A stretch of DNA of 64,000 bases from the NCBI GenBank assembly GCA_009103225.1, contig RHPI01001327.1:278181-342180 (forward strand). Direction: 5' to 3'. The notes beneath the pieces are model-generated. The model did no database searches. It saw only the letters and a list, made by a program, of their open reading frames with translations, and was not told where the DNA came from. Both the position numbers and the translations under genes were made by a program. The stretch's first letter is position 1; each line of letters begins with the position of its first letter. The stretch comes from Chlorokybus atmophyticus. Lineage: Eukaryota; Streptophyta; Chlorokybophyceae; Chlorokybales; Chlorokybaceae. Shown in pieces: positions 26,377-38,785 of this stretch.

Positions 26377-29300
26377 ATGGTAAGAAGTTTCGTTGTGTGC
26401 AGTATGCTGCGCGTACAGCTGCCAGCTGTACGCGCCGGTTTGCATGCTGCTTAGATGTCATCGGGTTGCCAACAAGTTGCTGGGGTAGTTGTTGTCCAGA
26501 TGGAAGGATGCACGTAATTGCTTGTTTGATGGTACCTCGGGTTCGGAATGACGTGCGTTTTGCTGTGGAAGCTATGTGCTTTGCAGATATGGGCTTTCAT
26601 GCGGTTTCTTGGGTCGCTCTCTGGGTTTGCGTTTGGGCGCTATGGTCTTCCAGAGCTGTGGTTCGCAGCTTCATACCGTTCGTTGTTGGTACGGTTGCTT
26701 ATGCGATGGCTGTGCGAACAGGTCAAGTTTACGATCGAGGAGATTCGCGGTATCATGGACAAGCAGAACAACATCCGTAACATGTCTGTGATTGCCCATG
26801 TCGACCACGGTGAGTTGCCCGCTTACTGTGTCTAGGATGCGTGCTGATGCTCATATGTAGCAACGTAAAGGCAGTCAATATCATTGTTAGGGTTAGCACC
26901 GCTAGTTGCTGTGCGACTGCAGGTCGGCAGGTAAAGCCGCTGAGCTATGGTTGTGCTGCAGGCAAGTCAACACTGACAGATTCACTGGTGGCCTCTGCTG
27001 GTATCATTGCTGTGGAGTCTGCTGGCGATGTCCGCCTTACAGATACCCGTCAGGATGAGCAGGATCGCGGTATCACTATCAAGTCTACCGGTATCTCCTT
27101 GTACTACCAAATGAGCGAGGCTTCTCTTGAGGTGTGTTTAGTTCCGGAATGCTTGTCATATGAAGGCAACATTGATGCTCAACCGCATCAATTTGGTAGG
27201 GGCTGGAAGGTACTCGTCAAGGCAACGACTTCCTCATTAACCTGATTGACTCTCCTGGGCATGTCGACTTCTCTTCAGAGGTGACGGCTGCCCTGCGTAT
27301 TACTGATGGTGCGTTGGTGGTGGTGGACTGCGTGGAGGGAGTGTGTGTGCAGACAGAGACAGTGCTTCGCCAAGCGCTTGGTGAACGTATTAGGCCTGTA
27401 AGTTTTGTTACTCAATAGATGCCTTATTTGTATTCACCATTGCTGTTGCAACCTTGCTAACCTCTGTGAGTGAACAGGTGTTGACTGTGAACAAGCTGGA
27501 TCGTTGTTTCCTTGAGCTTCAGCTTGAGGCCGAGGAGGCTTACTTGACCTATCAGCGTGTGATTGAGAATGCCAATGTCATCATTGCCACCTATGAAGAC
27601 AAGCTGCTTGGTGATGTGCAGGTAAGAGTTCCAAGCTTATCTACTGCCCTGTTTGTCATGTCCGGTACCCGTGACTATGACGCCGTAATTGTCTCTCACA
27701 AACGCAGTTGATTTAGTGCCCTGTTTGTGGCAGGTTTACCCTGAGAAGGGTACTGTCTCTTTCTCAGCCGGCCTGCACGGTTGGGCCTTCACACTGACTT
27801 CCTTTGCCAAGATGTATGCTGACAAGTTCGGCATTGATGTCAAGAAAATGATGGAGAAGCTGTGGGGTGACAACTTCTTTGATCCTGCCACCAAGAAGTG
27901 GACAAAGAAGTCAACTGGCACGGCCACCTGCAAGCGTGGTTTCTGTCAGTTTGTTTATGAGCCCATTCGTGTTGTGATCGATGCTGCCATGAACGATCAG
28001 CGCGACAAGCTATTCGCTATGCTTGGAAAGCTGGGCGTTGACAAGAAGCTGAAGCCGGAAGACAAGCAGCTCATGGGCAAACCACTGATGAAGCGTGTCA
28101 TGCAATGCTGGCTGCCGGCTAACGAGGCACTGCTGGAGATGATGATTCATCACCTCCCCTCCCCGGCAAAGGCACAGAAGTACCGTGTGGAGAACTTGTA
28201 CGAGGGTCCGTTGGACGACAAGTACGCACAGGCCATCCGGTCTTGTGACCCTGAAGGGCCTCTCATGATGTATGTGTCGAAGATGATTCCTGCCGCAGAC
28301 AAGGGTCGGTTCTTTGCCTTCGGGCGCGTCTTCGCCGGCAAAATCTCCACTGGCATGAAGGTCCGCATTATGGGCCCCAACTATATCCCCGGCCAGAAGA
28401 AGGATCTGTACAACAAGAGTGTCCAGCGCACTGTGCTGTGCATGGGCAGGCGACAGGAGTCCGTGGAGGATGTGCCTTGTGGCAACACAGTCGCACTTGT
28501 TGGTCTGGACCAGTTCATTACCAAGAATGCCACCCTCACTGGCGAGAAGGAAGTGGACGCTCACCCTATCAAGGCCATGAAGTTCTCTGTCTCCCCTGTC
28601 GTGCGTGTCGCTGTTGAGTGCAAGGTGGCCTCCGATTTGCCCAAGCTGGTGGAAGGTCTGAAGCGGCTTGCCAAGTCGGACCCTATGGTTCTCTGCAGCA
28701 TTGAGGAGACTGGCGAGCACATTATTGCTGGAGCTGGCGAGCTTCACTTGGAAATTTGCCTCAAGGATCTGCAGGACGACTTCATGGGTGGTGCCGAGAT
28801 TCGGGTTTCTGACCCCGTCGTGTCGTTCCGCGAGACTGTTGCTGACAAGTCAGATCACACCTGCATGTCCAAGTCGCCAAACAAGCACAACAGGTTGTAC
28901 TTTGAGGCTCGCCCTCTTGAGGAGGGTCTTGCTGAGGCGATTGATGAAGGCCGCATTGGCCCACGCGATGAGCCCAAGGCTCGCGGAAAGATTCTCACTG
29001 AGGAGTTTGGCTGGGATAAGGAAGTTGCGCGCAAGATCTGGTGCTTTGGCCCTGACACTACGGGACCCAACCTGGTGGTGGACATGTGTAAGGGAGTGCA
29101 GTATCTGAATGAAATCCAAGACTCCATTGTTGCCGCATTCCAGTGGGCAACCAAGGAGGGCGTGCTTTGCGAGGAGAATATGCGCGGCATTGCCTTTGAA
29201 GTGTGCGACGTGGTGCTGCACACAGATGCTATCCATCGTGGTGGTGGCCAGATTATCCCAACTGCCCGCCGCGTGTTCTATGCTTGCCAGCTTACCGCCC

Positions 29301-29668
29301 GCCCTCGTCTGCTCGAGCCCGTGTACCTTGTGGAAATCCAGGCACCTGAGAACGCCTTGGGCGGTATCTATGGTGTCCTGAATCAAAAGCGTGGCCATGT
29401 ATTTGAGGAAATGCAGCGTCCCGGCACCCCCATCTACAACATCAAGGCATACCTGCCTGTCACAGAGTCTTTTGGCTTCACAAGCACCCTGCGCGCTGCG
29501 ACATCAGGACAGGCCTTCCCCCAGTGTGTGTTCGATCACTGGGACGTGATGAACAGCGATCCCCTTGATTCAACAACCACCTCCGGTCAGCTGGTGCTGG
29601 ATGTGCGCAAGCGCAAGGGCATCAAGCCAACGGTACAGCCCCTCGCTGAGTATGAGGACAAGTTGTAA
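26377..29668 (+). CDS. EEF2: Translation elongation factor 2
   Basis: Six exons (26377-26379, 26722-26809, 26962-27131, 27200-27397, 27478-27621, 27734-29668) give 845 residues, the normal eukaryotic EF-2 length. The first coding exon is just the ATG. GTPase motifs are intact: [14 protein letters not shown] (P-loop), [14 protein letters not shown] (switch I), [11 protein letters not shown] and [11 protein letters not shown]. The long last exon carries domains II-V with [31 protein letters not shown] and [14 protein letters not shown], which holds the histidine that becomes diphthamide. The protein ends YEDKL. EF-2 drives GTP-dependent translocation on the 80S ribosome; the diphthamide histidine is also the known target of ADP-ribosylating toxins. 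Acceptor 27200 gives [10 protein letters not shown] and was chosen by similarity. Confidence 0.97.
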
Positions 29669-32600
29669 GCTGGGCATCTTGGACATTTTGTCACTCGTAG
29701 GGCTGTGTATTGCATATTACAGTTGGAACAATGACCATGGCGCAGCTAGTAGGGCTTATTAGTAGCGCAGGTGGCACGCATCTATAGCATGATTTTCCTG
29801 TTGTTTGTTTATACTGGTACAGTGGGTTGCGTTGTTGCTGTCCATGTGTGCCAGTGCTGTGCTCTTGTACTGGTTGATCATTTGCGTGTTGCTTGCGCAG
29901 AGGTTGTCTGCTTCCCATTTCACAACTCTATCTGCAGAATGTTTGCGCCTGCTCTGTGTGGCAGTCTGGCCAGTGCCTGCCTGGCTGGGCGGATTCATCA
30001 AGGACTGTCTTAAAATGCGCTGGCAGACTTCACGCAGAATGTAGCTCTGGGGCCGTACGCGCAGTTAATAAGTCTTAGAGCATGTCTTTTTCGTTGGCTG
30101 CATTTCGTTCATTGAGATAGATCACTCTGTGCGAACCATGAAGGTTTATTTTCTAGGGATGAGCTGCGTACATAAAACCAATGCAGTGTGCAGAAACTCT
30201 CCAAGACTATTCTACACATGCAATAATTGACTTGCACGCATGCAACATGTTGAGCACCAACTTGCGCCTTTTGTCTGGTAAGCTCGGTTGCATACTGTGC
30301 GTTGCTGCGATGTGAATGTATACAGAAAATGCGCAACACGTATGCACATGCACGATTGTGCTCACCATGAAGGCTATTATTCTAGGGATGAGTTGTGTAC
30401 GTAAAACCAATGCAGTGTGCGGAAACTCTCCAGGACTATTCTACACATGCAATAATTGCCTTGCACGCGTGCAACATGTTGAGCACCAACTTGCGCCTTT
30501 TATCTGGTAAGCTCGGTTGCATACTGTGCGTTGCTGCGACGTGAATGTGTACAGAAAATGCGCAACACGTATGCACATGCATGACACATGCAATGGACTC
30601 AGCATGACCACATTGTGTTTGTTATTAGCATTACTCATAATAGTTCAATCACTGTTGCAGCCAACCATGTCTCGAGGGCAATTGAGCAAATTTTAAATTG
30701 ATACTGTGCATCGACCGTTTTATAGCGCCATCATTTTAAGTTGATACGGTTGGTTGCAACCGGCAATAATATGTGCTATATCATGTGCACATACTTGAAG
30801 TGATCGGAGCTGTTGTTCACGCAAGGCTTGGCCCGCATTCATGCATGCAGACTGTGCATGTTCTTAAATGCTTTTAGGCTGCTTGGCATTTTCGCTTGCG
30901 TACAGCAATGTCATGAGCTATCAATGTTTCGTAAATAAACTTGAATATCATTAACACATCAACAACAACATTGAGCAATGGTTTTATGAATGTGTCAATG
31001 AGCTCCAGAATGTTATAGTAATTGCGAGATCTTTATTAATTTTGGGAAGTGTTTTGCATACTCAACATGGTGCAGTTCTCCAATCATTGAATTGTTAGCA
31101 ATGCGCATGCATGGTTAAATTCAATACAAAATGATTACAACATGCATTGATAGCAATTTTAAATAATATTCGTATTTAAAACAGCAGTGGCAGTAAAGAT
31201 ACCAACATTGATACATGCATGACTAACGAGGTCATTTTATTGCTAGAGTTGGTGGCAGGATGGTAGTAGCCCTGGTGGTCACGCATATGGAAAAGAAAAA
31301 GGCCCTCCGTCGCATCAACAGCAACACGCACAATTGTGTCAGAAGCCATGTGAAGACCCAAATCTAGTTTTGGAACATATAAGAATTCCAGATGAGGTGC
31401 AAAAGTAAAATTGAGGCTTGAAGAACGGCAAGGTTGTCACGCCTATAGGTTGGCGAAAGTCATTCTCTGTTTCTTACTTATGTCAATATGAAGGACTAAG
31501 TTGAGATTCCGGATGTCAAGTTGTGTAGTGCTTCGCAGGTGTATTCATGCGGTCGTGCTCATGTTTCTTTATGAGTCGTGGGCACAATATACTACACAAG
31601 GCATTTATGCGAGGCTAGCATAGAGCATAGAGATGGTCAATGCCTATGGCATGTGAGCCTTTATTATTGCGAGTATTGCAAGTTGCCACCAGAAGTGGCG
31701 GTTACAAGATTTTGATCCAAGCTGGCAAACCACATGATGTGTACTGTGGAAGTGTGATTTGCCACATGTGTAACAGTTGCAAGGCAAGTAGTGCCTGTGG
31801 GCAATCCGCAAGTACATGTGTAGTATGAGAGCCTGAGGTTGAGATTCCGAGGTTGAATTGTTACTTGTGGACCCGAGGTGGTTTGATACTCCCGAGGTGG
31901 AGTTTTTTGGTTCCGATGTTGGAACAAGGTCAGCGCATAGTGACAAGGCTTAGGTGGCCTTGGACATCCTGTGTCAGGTCGGGACAGCAATATGTGGTAT
32001 ATATGATGAGTTGCATCTTTGGGTGGGGATCCGATTGGTAGTGACAACAGTGTGTGGGGTGCTTGGTTGTTAGTTGAAGGGGCTCTCCCCCTAATCCCTT
32101 GTGGGGTGCGGTGTTGTGGTTGGGGTGGTGCACGTGGGTGTGTTGGGCGTGCGTGTGTGCCTGGGGCTTGAGTTGCGTGAGCGGTAGGTGGTCATCCTCT
32201 CCCCCCTTTCTGCGCTGCTGCAACTTCCCCTGCACCATGGTGCTGGTAGGACTTCCGCTGCAAGTTCTTGGTGCTTGTGCATAACTTTGCCAAGCCCCGA
32301 TCAGCAAGTAAGTACTGGTATCATTGCAAAGGTGATAAGTTAGGTAATGATGCATGCAAAATACGATTTTAATTATTATTAATACCATCACCATGCTTAT
32401 TTAGCCGCCCCGCGTGTTTTCCCTCATTTCCCCACTGTAAACTGCCCGAAGCAACAGATGCTGCAAGGAAAGTTATCTGTGCAGTATCTGCCAGCTGGTC
32501 TTCATGCGCCATGTGTAGGCGTGAGGTGAGAGCTGAGACAGCGTAGTAGTATGGATTGCATGAGCATGCACAATGTGTGTGTGTCGATTTATGTGCATGT

Positions 32601-33225
32601 CGTGCTTGCAACATGATCGATGTGTGCAAAGCACTCGGTGCATGCTATATTGGCATTTCAGATAAATGCACACAGCTTTGCATGACATTGTTGCAAGGCA
32701 GCTTTAACTTTGTAAATCTTGCGTTAATATCTCTTCTTTGTTGATATATGCTGTGAGTGGCATAGTGCCACGTCTTCACCCATTGTAGCTACTACTCTAG
32801 CTATCATTGATAATTACCAATTTACTTCATTCTGCACAGAATGAGAGTTAAGTGCTCGATGACTCCAAATCCTTGTTGCCAGCTGCTGCTTGCATCAACA
32901 TCTCACCCGTCACCCGTTTACCGTCTTACGGCCGTCACTTAAAGTCGCCAGAACAAAAAGGGCCCAACAAATATCGCGAACAGCCGCTTTTCCGGCACTT
33001 TCCAGCTGGGCACGAGTTGCGGTACGATCGCTGGTCATCAGCAGCGATCAATCGACCGACCGATTATCGAGTGTTTTGGGCCAAAACGTTTCAGTGGGTT
33101 TGCTAGGCGGCTCGGACAGCCTGTGAAGAGTCCCAGACTGAACTTGGCCGCAGGCATAAGCATTAGCCTAGTGTACACAACTCAGCTAAGGCAGAGACGG
33201 CGGCGAAGTGTCGGTGTTGGTCAAC
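29669..33225. other. Gene-free stretch between EF-2 and PGD
   Basis: I can support no gene in about 3.5 kb. It holds the 229-bp tandem duplication at 30133-30589, an AT-rich part (30600-31600), and a G/T-rich stretch (31820-32280) with loosely repeated gaggttgaa and cccgaggtgg words. Reading frames in the last stretch show no domain. Positions 32880-33200 are GC-richer and may be the PGD promoter. Confidence 0.5.
30133..30589. repeat. Two tandem copies of a 229-bp unit
   Basis: Unit 1 is about 30133-30361 and unit 2 about 30362-30589. They differ at only a few percent of sites by eye. Shared landmarks include ccatgaagg, ttctagggatgag, aaaaccaatgcagtgtgc, catgcaacatgttgagc and agaaaatgcgcaacacg. 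Neither unit has a useful reading frame. High similarity means a recent duplication, or a unit of a larger satellite of which two copies remain. Confidence 0.92.
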
Positions 33226-36200
33226 ATGGCGGCGGTGCATGCCATGAGCTCCTGCAGCTGGGTGGCGCCTGCGACTGTCGCTCTTGAGAGGACTGCTGCC
33301 AGCGCAAGGCGCAGCGTCGTGGACGTGGTGCCGCATGCCGCTGCTTCTGTGTCGAGCCGCAGCGAGTTCCTGCGTGGAGCTGGTCAGTGAGGGTGCAGCT
33401 GGCCTGTATTTGCTTAAAACTGTGGTCGTCGTGGGCTGGACTGGAAGGGTTCCTTCCGGCTCGTCATGCAGGCACTGGTGGGTGCTTAGCAGAGCTTCTG
33501 TTTCTTGCATTTTGCAGGTAGCAAGCAGCAGGCTGGCCTGCGGTTGCAGGCGTCCACGCCAATGTGCAGGCTTTCTCCTGCTCCCAAGCACATCACAAAG
33601 GCAGCCGTTAGTACTGACCTCTCCACTGACACGTAAGCTGCGCGGTCAAGCGGTTCTTGTGTTTTGTTGCAGGGAGGCATTTGTACCTTGCATGTGTTGG
33701 CAATCTCATCGCCGTGGCGTTGTTGAGTCTGCAAGACCCACAGCGTCTATGTGCGAGCAGGCAAAGCAAGAAGCTTACACAGAAGTCTCGAATAGGCCTC
33801 ATTGGCTTGGCAGTCATGGGCCAGGTAATGATCTGTTCATATGAGCTGACTTCAGGTTATGCCAAACCCATCAGGGCAGGCGCACCCAGTATGTTGTCGT
33901 TCTACACAAGCGGTTGTCCTGCAGAATCTCGCACTCAACATTGCAGAAAAGGGCTTCCAGATATCGGTGTACAACCGCAGTTCAGACAAGGTTGACGACA
34001 CTGTCAGGAGAGCTGGTGAGGAAGGTGATTTGCCCGTCGTGGGTTTCAAGGATGTCAAGGCATTTGTCGAGTCAATTCAGAGGCCCAGGTGAGCAAGCAA
34101 CACGCAGGCAGGCACCTCACCAGGCATCGCATATAGTTGTTCTGTGTGACAATTGCTGTATCTTCTAGGGCCATCATTATACTGGTCAAGGCCGGCGCTC
34201 CTGTTGATGCTACCATAAAGTTGCTCATGGAGCATTTGGCAAAGGGCGACTGTATCATCGATGGAGGCAATGAATGGTGCGGTTGCTCATGACTTTGTTC
34301 TTCAAGTGGAGAGCCATGCGTTAACTATTGTGCAACAGGTATGAGAACACAGAGCGACGTGCAGCTGAAGCGCAGGCTGCTGGCATACTATACTTAGGCA
34401 TGGGTGTTTCCGGTGGCGAGGAAGGCGCTCGCCATGGCCCATCTTTGATGCCCGGAGGCAGTGAAGAAGCTTACGCATTGATTGAAGACATTGTTCTCAA
34501 GGCAGCTGCACAGGTGGGCAGAATGCTGTCCAATAGCATGCACGTTGGTTGTCGTTGTCGCGATGCAAACCAGCGTTGCTTCAGGTTGATGACGGGCCAT
34601 GTGTCACATACATTGGCAAAGGCGGCGCAGGCAACTTTGTCAAGATGGTGCACAATGGCATTGAGTATGGCGACATGCAGCTCATCTCTGAGGCGTACGT
34701 GCTAATTGTTGAACGCAGCATCGTCTCATGCTGTGTCCCCTCATCATGTGCGTGCATGCATTGCACGATGTGCGTACATGCTGTGTGTGCATGTACACAT
34801 GCATGCACACACAGCATGTACACACATTTACTTAACTGCATACGCGCCGGTTGTTTGGCAGCTGCGCAATTTAGCTGCACTACACCAGTTGTGCAAGGTT
34901 TTAACTATCAGGTTGCGCGTTTATGGTGACTTTCTTGCAGTTACGATGTGTTGAAGACAGTTGGCGGTTTGACCAATGAAGAGCTGCATGCTGCGTTTTC
35001 GGAGTGGAATGCTGGAGAGCTGGACAGCTTTTTAATTGAGATCACTGCGCAGATCTTTGCGAAGAAGGATGATCAAGGCAAAGGCGGCTTCCTTGTTGAC
35101 AAGGTATGCTGCCCCCATGTGCTACAGCCATGCAGTTGCACTTTCTCCCATCATAACTACTGTCTGGTACATTTTGCACATCTGCATGCCTCTGTGCGTA
35201 TCAGGTGTTGGATAAAACCGGCATGAAGGGCACAGGCAAGTGGACTGTGCAGCAAGCCGCTGAGCTGGCGGTTGCTGCACCTACCATCACAGCCTCTTTG
35301 GATGGCCGCGTGCTCTCCGGGTTGAAGGACGAGCGTGTTGCAGCTGCAAAGGTATCATTTATGACTACCCTGCAATGCACACATGGTAGTGTACATTGCA
35401 GCACTAGCGTGTTGCATGGAATAAGTAAGCAAGAGTAGTACATTACAGGTGGGCCTAACATGCGCGCTCTCACTGCTGTTGTTACAGGTGTTTGATAAGC
35501 TGAAAGCTGAGAAGCCCAATGTCGACAAGGCCAAGTTGATTGAAGATGTCCGCCAGGCGCTGTATGCCAGCAAGATTTGCAGCTACGCCCAGGGGATGAA
35601 CCTTATCAGAGCCAAGAGCATGGAGCAGGGTTGGGATATTGACTTGGGCAGTCTAGCAAAGATCTGGAAGGGCGGCTGCATCATCCGCGCCGTGTTTCTG
35701 GACCGGATCAAGCAGGTAGCACTGCGTAACACACTGTTGGCGTGTCGTTGGCAGGCTTGCTTGTGGGTATAAGCAGTGCAGTGCAGTGCAGTGCAGTTAC
35801 ACCAATTGTTGACAGGCGTATGAGCGGAATCCTGACCTGAAAAACCTTCTTGTTGATCCCGACTTTGCTGAGGAGCTGATTACGCGACAAGCAGCTTGGA
35901 GAAGGGTTATCACCACAGCAATTGGCGCCGGGATTAGTGTACCTGGAATGATGGCCAGGTGAGCAAGATGCTCAGGAGCAGTTGATTGCGTTAATATGTG
36001 GGTGTTGAACCGCTTCACTTGGTTTGGTTGTGTGGTTTGATGCACTATGTCTTATGTTGACCATTTGTGACAGACTACAGTAAGACGTGTTGTGACTTGG
36101 AAGGGTTGCCGGGTAGCGTGCTGATAGTTGTTGCCTGCTCGCAGTCTGGGGTATTTCGACTCATACAAACGAGCTTCTCTGCCCGCCAATTTGGTTCAAG

Positions 36201-36283
36201 CGCAGCGCGATTACTTTGGTGCCCATACGTATGAGCGAGTTGATATGAGTGGCGCGTACCACTCACAGTGGTCCAAGCCTTGA
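33226..36283 (+). CDS. PGD: 6-phosphogluconate dehydrogenase, probably plastid
   Basis: Twelve exons (33226-33382, 33518-33632, 33761-33824, 33925-34088, 34169-34276, 34339-34513, 34585-34694, 34941-35103, 35205-35351, 35488-35715, 35816-35958, 36145-36283) give 570 residues. The catalytic protein starts near residue 100; the Ser/Ala/Arg-rich part before it looks like a plastid transit peptide. [20 protein letters not shown] is the NADP-binding Rossmann turn. [32 protein letters not shown] and [20 protein letters not shown] carry the active-site Lys, His and Asn. The helical C-terminal domain includes [17 protein letters not shown]. The enzyme makes ribulose 5-phosphate, CO2 and NADPH in the oxidative pentose phosphate pathway. 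Donor 34695 (GTACGT) restores EAYDVLK and is preferred over one 4 bp downstream. Confidence 0.96.
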
Positions 36284-37566
36284 GTACTGCGCGAAATTAA
36301 CAGGAGACTCATTACTACGTTATAATTGGTGTTTGCTCGCATTGAACTGGACATATATAGTTGCTGCAGAGTCGTCTAGTGTAGCTCAGCCCCTATGTTC
36401 ATGTGCCATTGATATTTGCATTGCTGTTTGAATTTCCTTGCTCAATTGGAAGTAAGACGAAAGGTATATGCTAGTACTGTGGTCGTGTGCATGCTTGCGT
36501 GGCATTTACCTCATAAGGGTGGATGCCAGATACTTTCCTGTTTGCAGTGCCGTGAGTGACGACATCGTACACCAAGTTGTTTGTACATGTTATCAACTCT
36601 GGAGCATGATTGTCAGTGCACTGCTGTGCGCAGTACGATGATACGTCGCTACTGTTGATGTGCCTGCTGAAGAAATTGGTACGCAGTACCGGCACTGTGA
36701 CTGCATGCGATGAAAGCACTACAGTGCATCAGCCCTGCATGCATTTACCTAATAAGCATACAAGCTTCACAAACCACAGCAGCTGGAGGGAGATGGGACA
36801 TGATTTGGGTTGGTTGAGTCGGCTACCCAAGTGTGGCAGTAGCAGGCAGTGCGCAGGGCCCTTAGCGACCACTAGATGAACGACGCAGGTCAAGGCAAAG
36901 CCTCACACCTGCTGAGGACCAACCAATGAAAGCCCGCCAGCATTGGGGTCACTGCACCTTTACTGAGGTAGACAACCAGAGTGTAGAGCATGTAAACATG
37001 CCATGTGTCGGCATGTATGGTCAAGCACCCACCACACAGCTCTGTAAGGACCAACCACAGGGACTGATAGGTGCGAGTTCATTTATGCGCGCCGCCGTGG
37101 CAAGGCGATACTTGCATTCACGCAGCATTGCCGCGGGCATATTATACCGCCTCACTTATCAGCAAGAGCTCTCTGTCTATCAAGGCAACCAGCAATCATG
37201 CGCATAATAATTGCCTGCATCCTGCGTACATTGAGACACCAACTACCACAACGACAGGTAATGTCAATTAACAGTAAGCCCGCTCCCCACCCCGCTCCCC
37301 ACCCCGCCTATCCACACCCTTGCAATGGCAATGCCTCATGCCTCCATTGGGTTTCAATTGCTATAATATGGTCCAGCAAGCAGATAAGGAGGCTGCGCGT
37401 TCAAAACTAATTACTACTGCTTGCAACAGGCAAGCAAGTACAAGTTATGCATGGATACATCCCTGTGTTTAGCTTGTGGCCGTTGTGATACTATGTCTTG
37501 CTACGTGCTAATGGCCCGATTGCTCTACCATATGGATACATCACGCACACGCTCACACTGCACGCA

Positions 37567-37618
<52 letters not shown>

Positions 37619-38785
37619 GTCCCCCAAGCAGGCCTCAAAGTGCGTGTTGGGAGTTCTGCATTGGCCTTCCGGTACACATCATGCCATACGACAAACTAAC
37701 GTAGAGCCTCAATGGCACGCTTTCATCTCTAAACTGTCAAGTCTTGTTGCGTAAACCTTGCTACCTACTATCTCCCCAACCTGCCTCTACGGCCAAGCTC
37801 AGCCGCACCGCCAGCGCCACCGCCGCCGCCATCGCCACGCACGCTCTTGACAAGACGCCTTTACTCAGCTTTGCCTACGCTGTGTGGCGTACCACAAGCA
37901 TGCACGGTGCGCGTTCGAGGTAAATGTCGCGGGCGGGCACTTCAAGTGCGCCTTTTGCAATGCGTGGGCCAGGGCAGCCTGGCAGGGTGTTGTTGCTGAC
38001 CGAGGCGGCGGTCGTGGCGTCGTCGTCGCGGTGAAGGAGGAGCAGGAGGTGCAGCCAGGAGCTTGTAGTTGACGAAGCGTTCTTTGGCGTGGCGTTTGTC
38101 AGCGTGATCGCGGGGCGTGCGAGTTATTTGGGATCGCGCCAGCTGCTTCGCCGGTGAGCAATGAATGGTTGCGTATTTGTAGTAGGATCTGGCTTCACTG
38201 TTGGTTCGTACTCATGTTTTCTGCTGCTAAACGAACGCGTCTCATTGCAAGCATTGCAGTGTCCCTTCTTTGGCTTGGCTGCTGCGTTGATTTCGAGGTG
38301 TGTCCTTAGTGTCAAGCTGACACTGTCAAGTCTCTTTTCTTGAGCTCACTGGCTGCCTGCCGAGATCTGCTCAGTTTTGCAGCAGCAATTGTGAAACATG
38401 CATTTTGCTCAGTTACCAAACAGATGTTGACTGCATCTTTAGTGGTCTGCTATCTCACTGGCAGCGCTGTGTTGTGCACCCAGATAGTGCGTGAAGGATG
38501 GTGGGCTTTGAAGCTAGCCCTACAGTCTCGTTTCATGCACGTCAGCAATGACGTGAGCAAGGTGGCGTAACGTTTGTTCATTGCTTGCTGCATGCGTGTG
38601 TGGCCGCTGGCTGGCAGTGCAATTGCTATTCATGTTCAATGTGTCCAACAAGTCTCACACACAATTGCTGCAACTCTGGTCGATTACATGACAGTCGTCA
38701 CATCAGACTACTTTGCTGAACCATGATGTTCTGCAGTTGGTGCAACGCGTGACATTCGCCCAAACATATTGCAGCTTGATGCAAT
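36284..38785. other. Intergenic stretch between PGD and the golgin
   Basis: No gene is supported in about 2.5 kb. It contains a (GA)n microsatellite at 37571-37616 and repeated cccgctccccac words near 37276-37310. The GC-rich island 37800-38080 is open in some frames but has no recognisable domain. It may hold the promoter and untranslated first exon of the golgin gene. Confidence 0.5.
37571..37616. repeat. (GA)n microsatellite, 46 bp
   Basis: A perfect run of about 23 GA units, the same dinucleotide as the 905-bp tract at 11281-12185. Confidence 0.95.

Noticed and set aside
25936-26445. 169-codon minus-strand frame upstream of EF-2
   Set aside because: GC-driven frame over the EF-2 5' region; no domain.
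28010-28747. Long minus-strand frame inside EF-2
   Set aside because: Shadow of the EF-2 coding strand.
31644-32394. Overlapping minus-strand frames of 100-154 codons
   Set aside because: His/Pro/Thr-rich low-complexity translations of a G/T-rich stretch; no domain or splice support.
37500-37545. Minus-strand word tggtagagcaatcggg resembling a tRNA D-arm
   Set aside because: No cloverleaf or T-loop follows.
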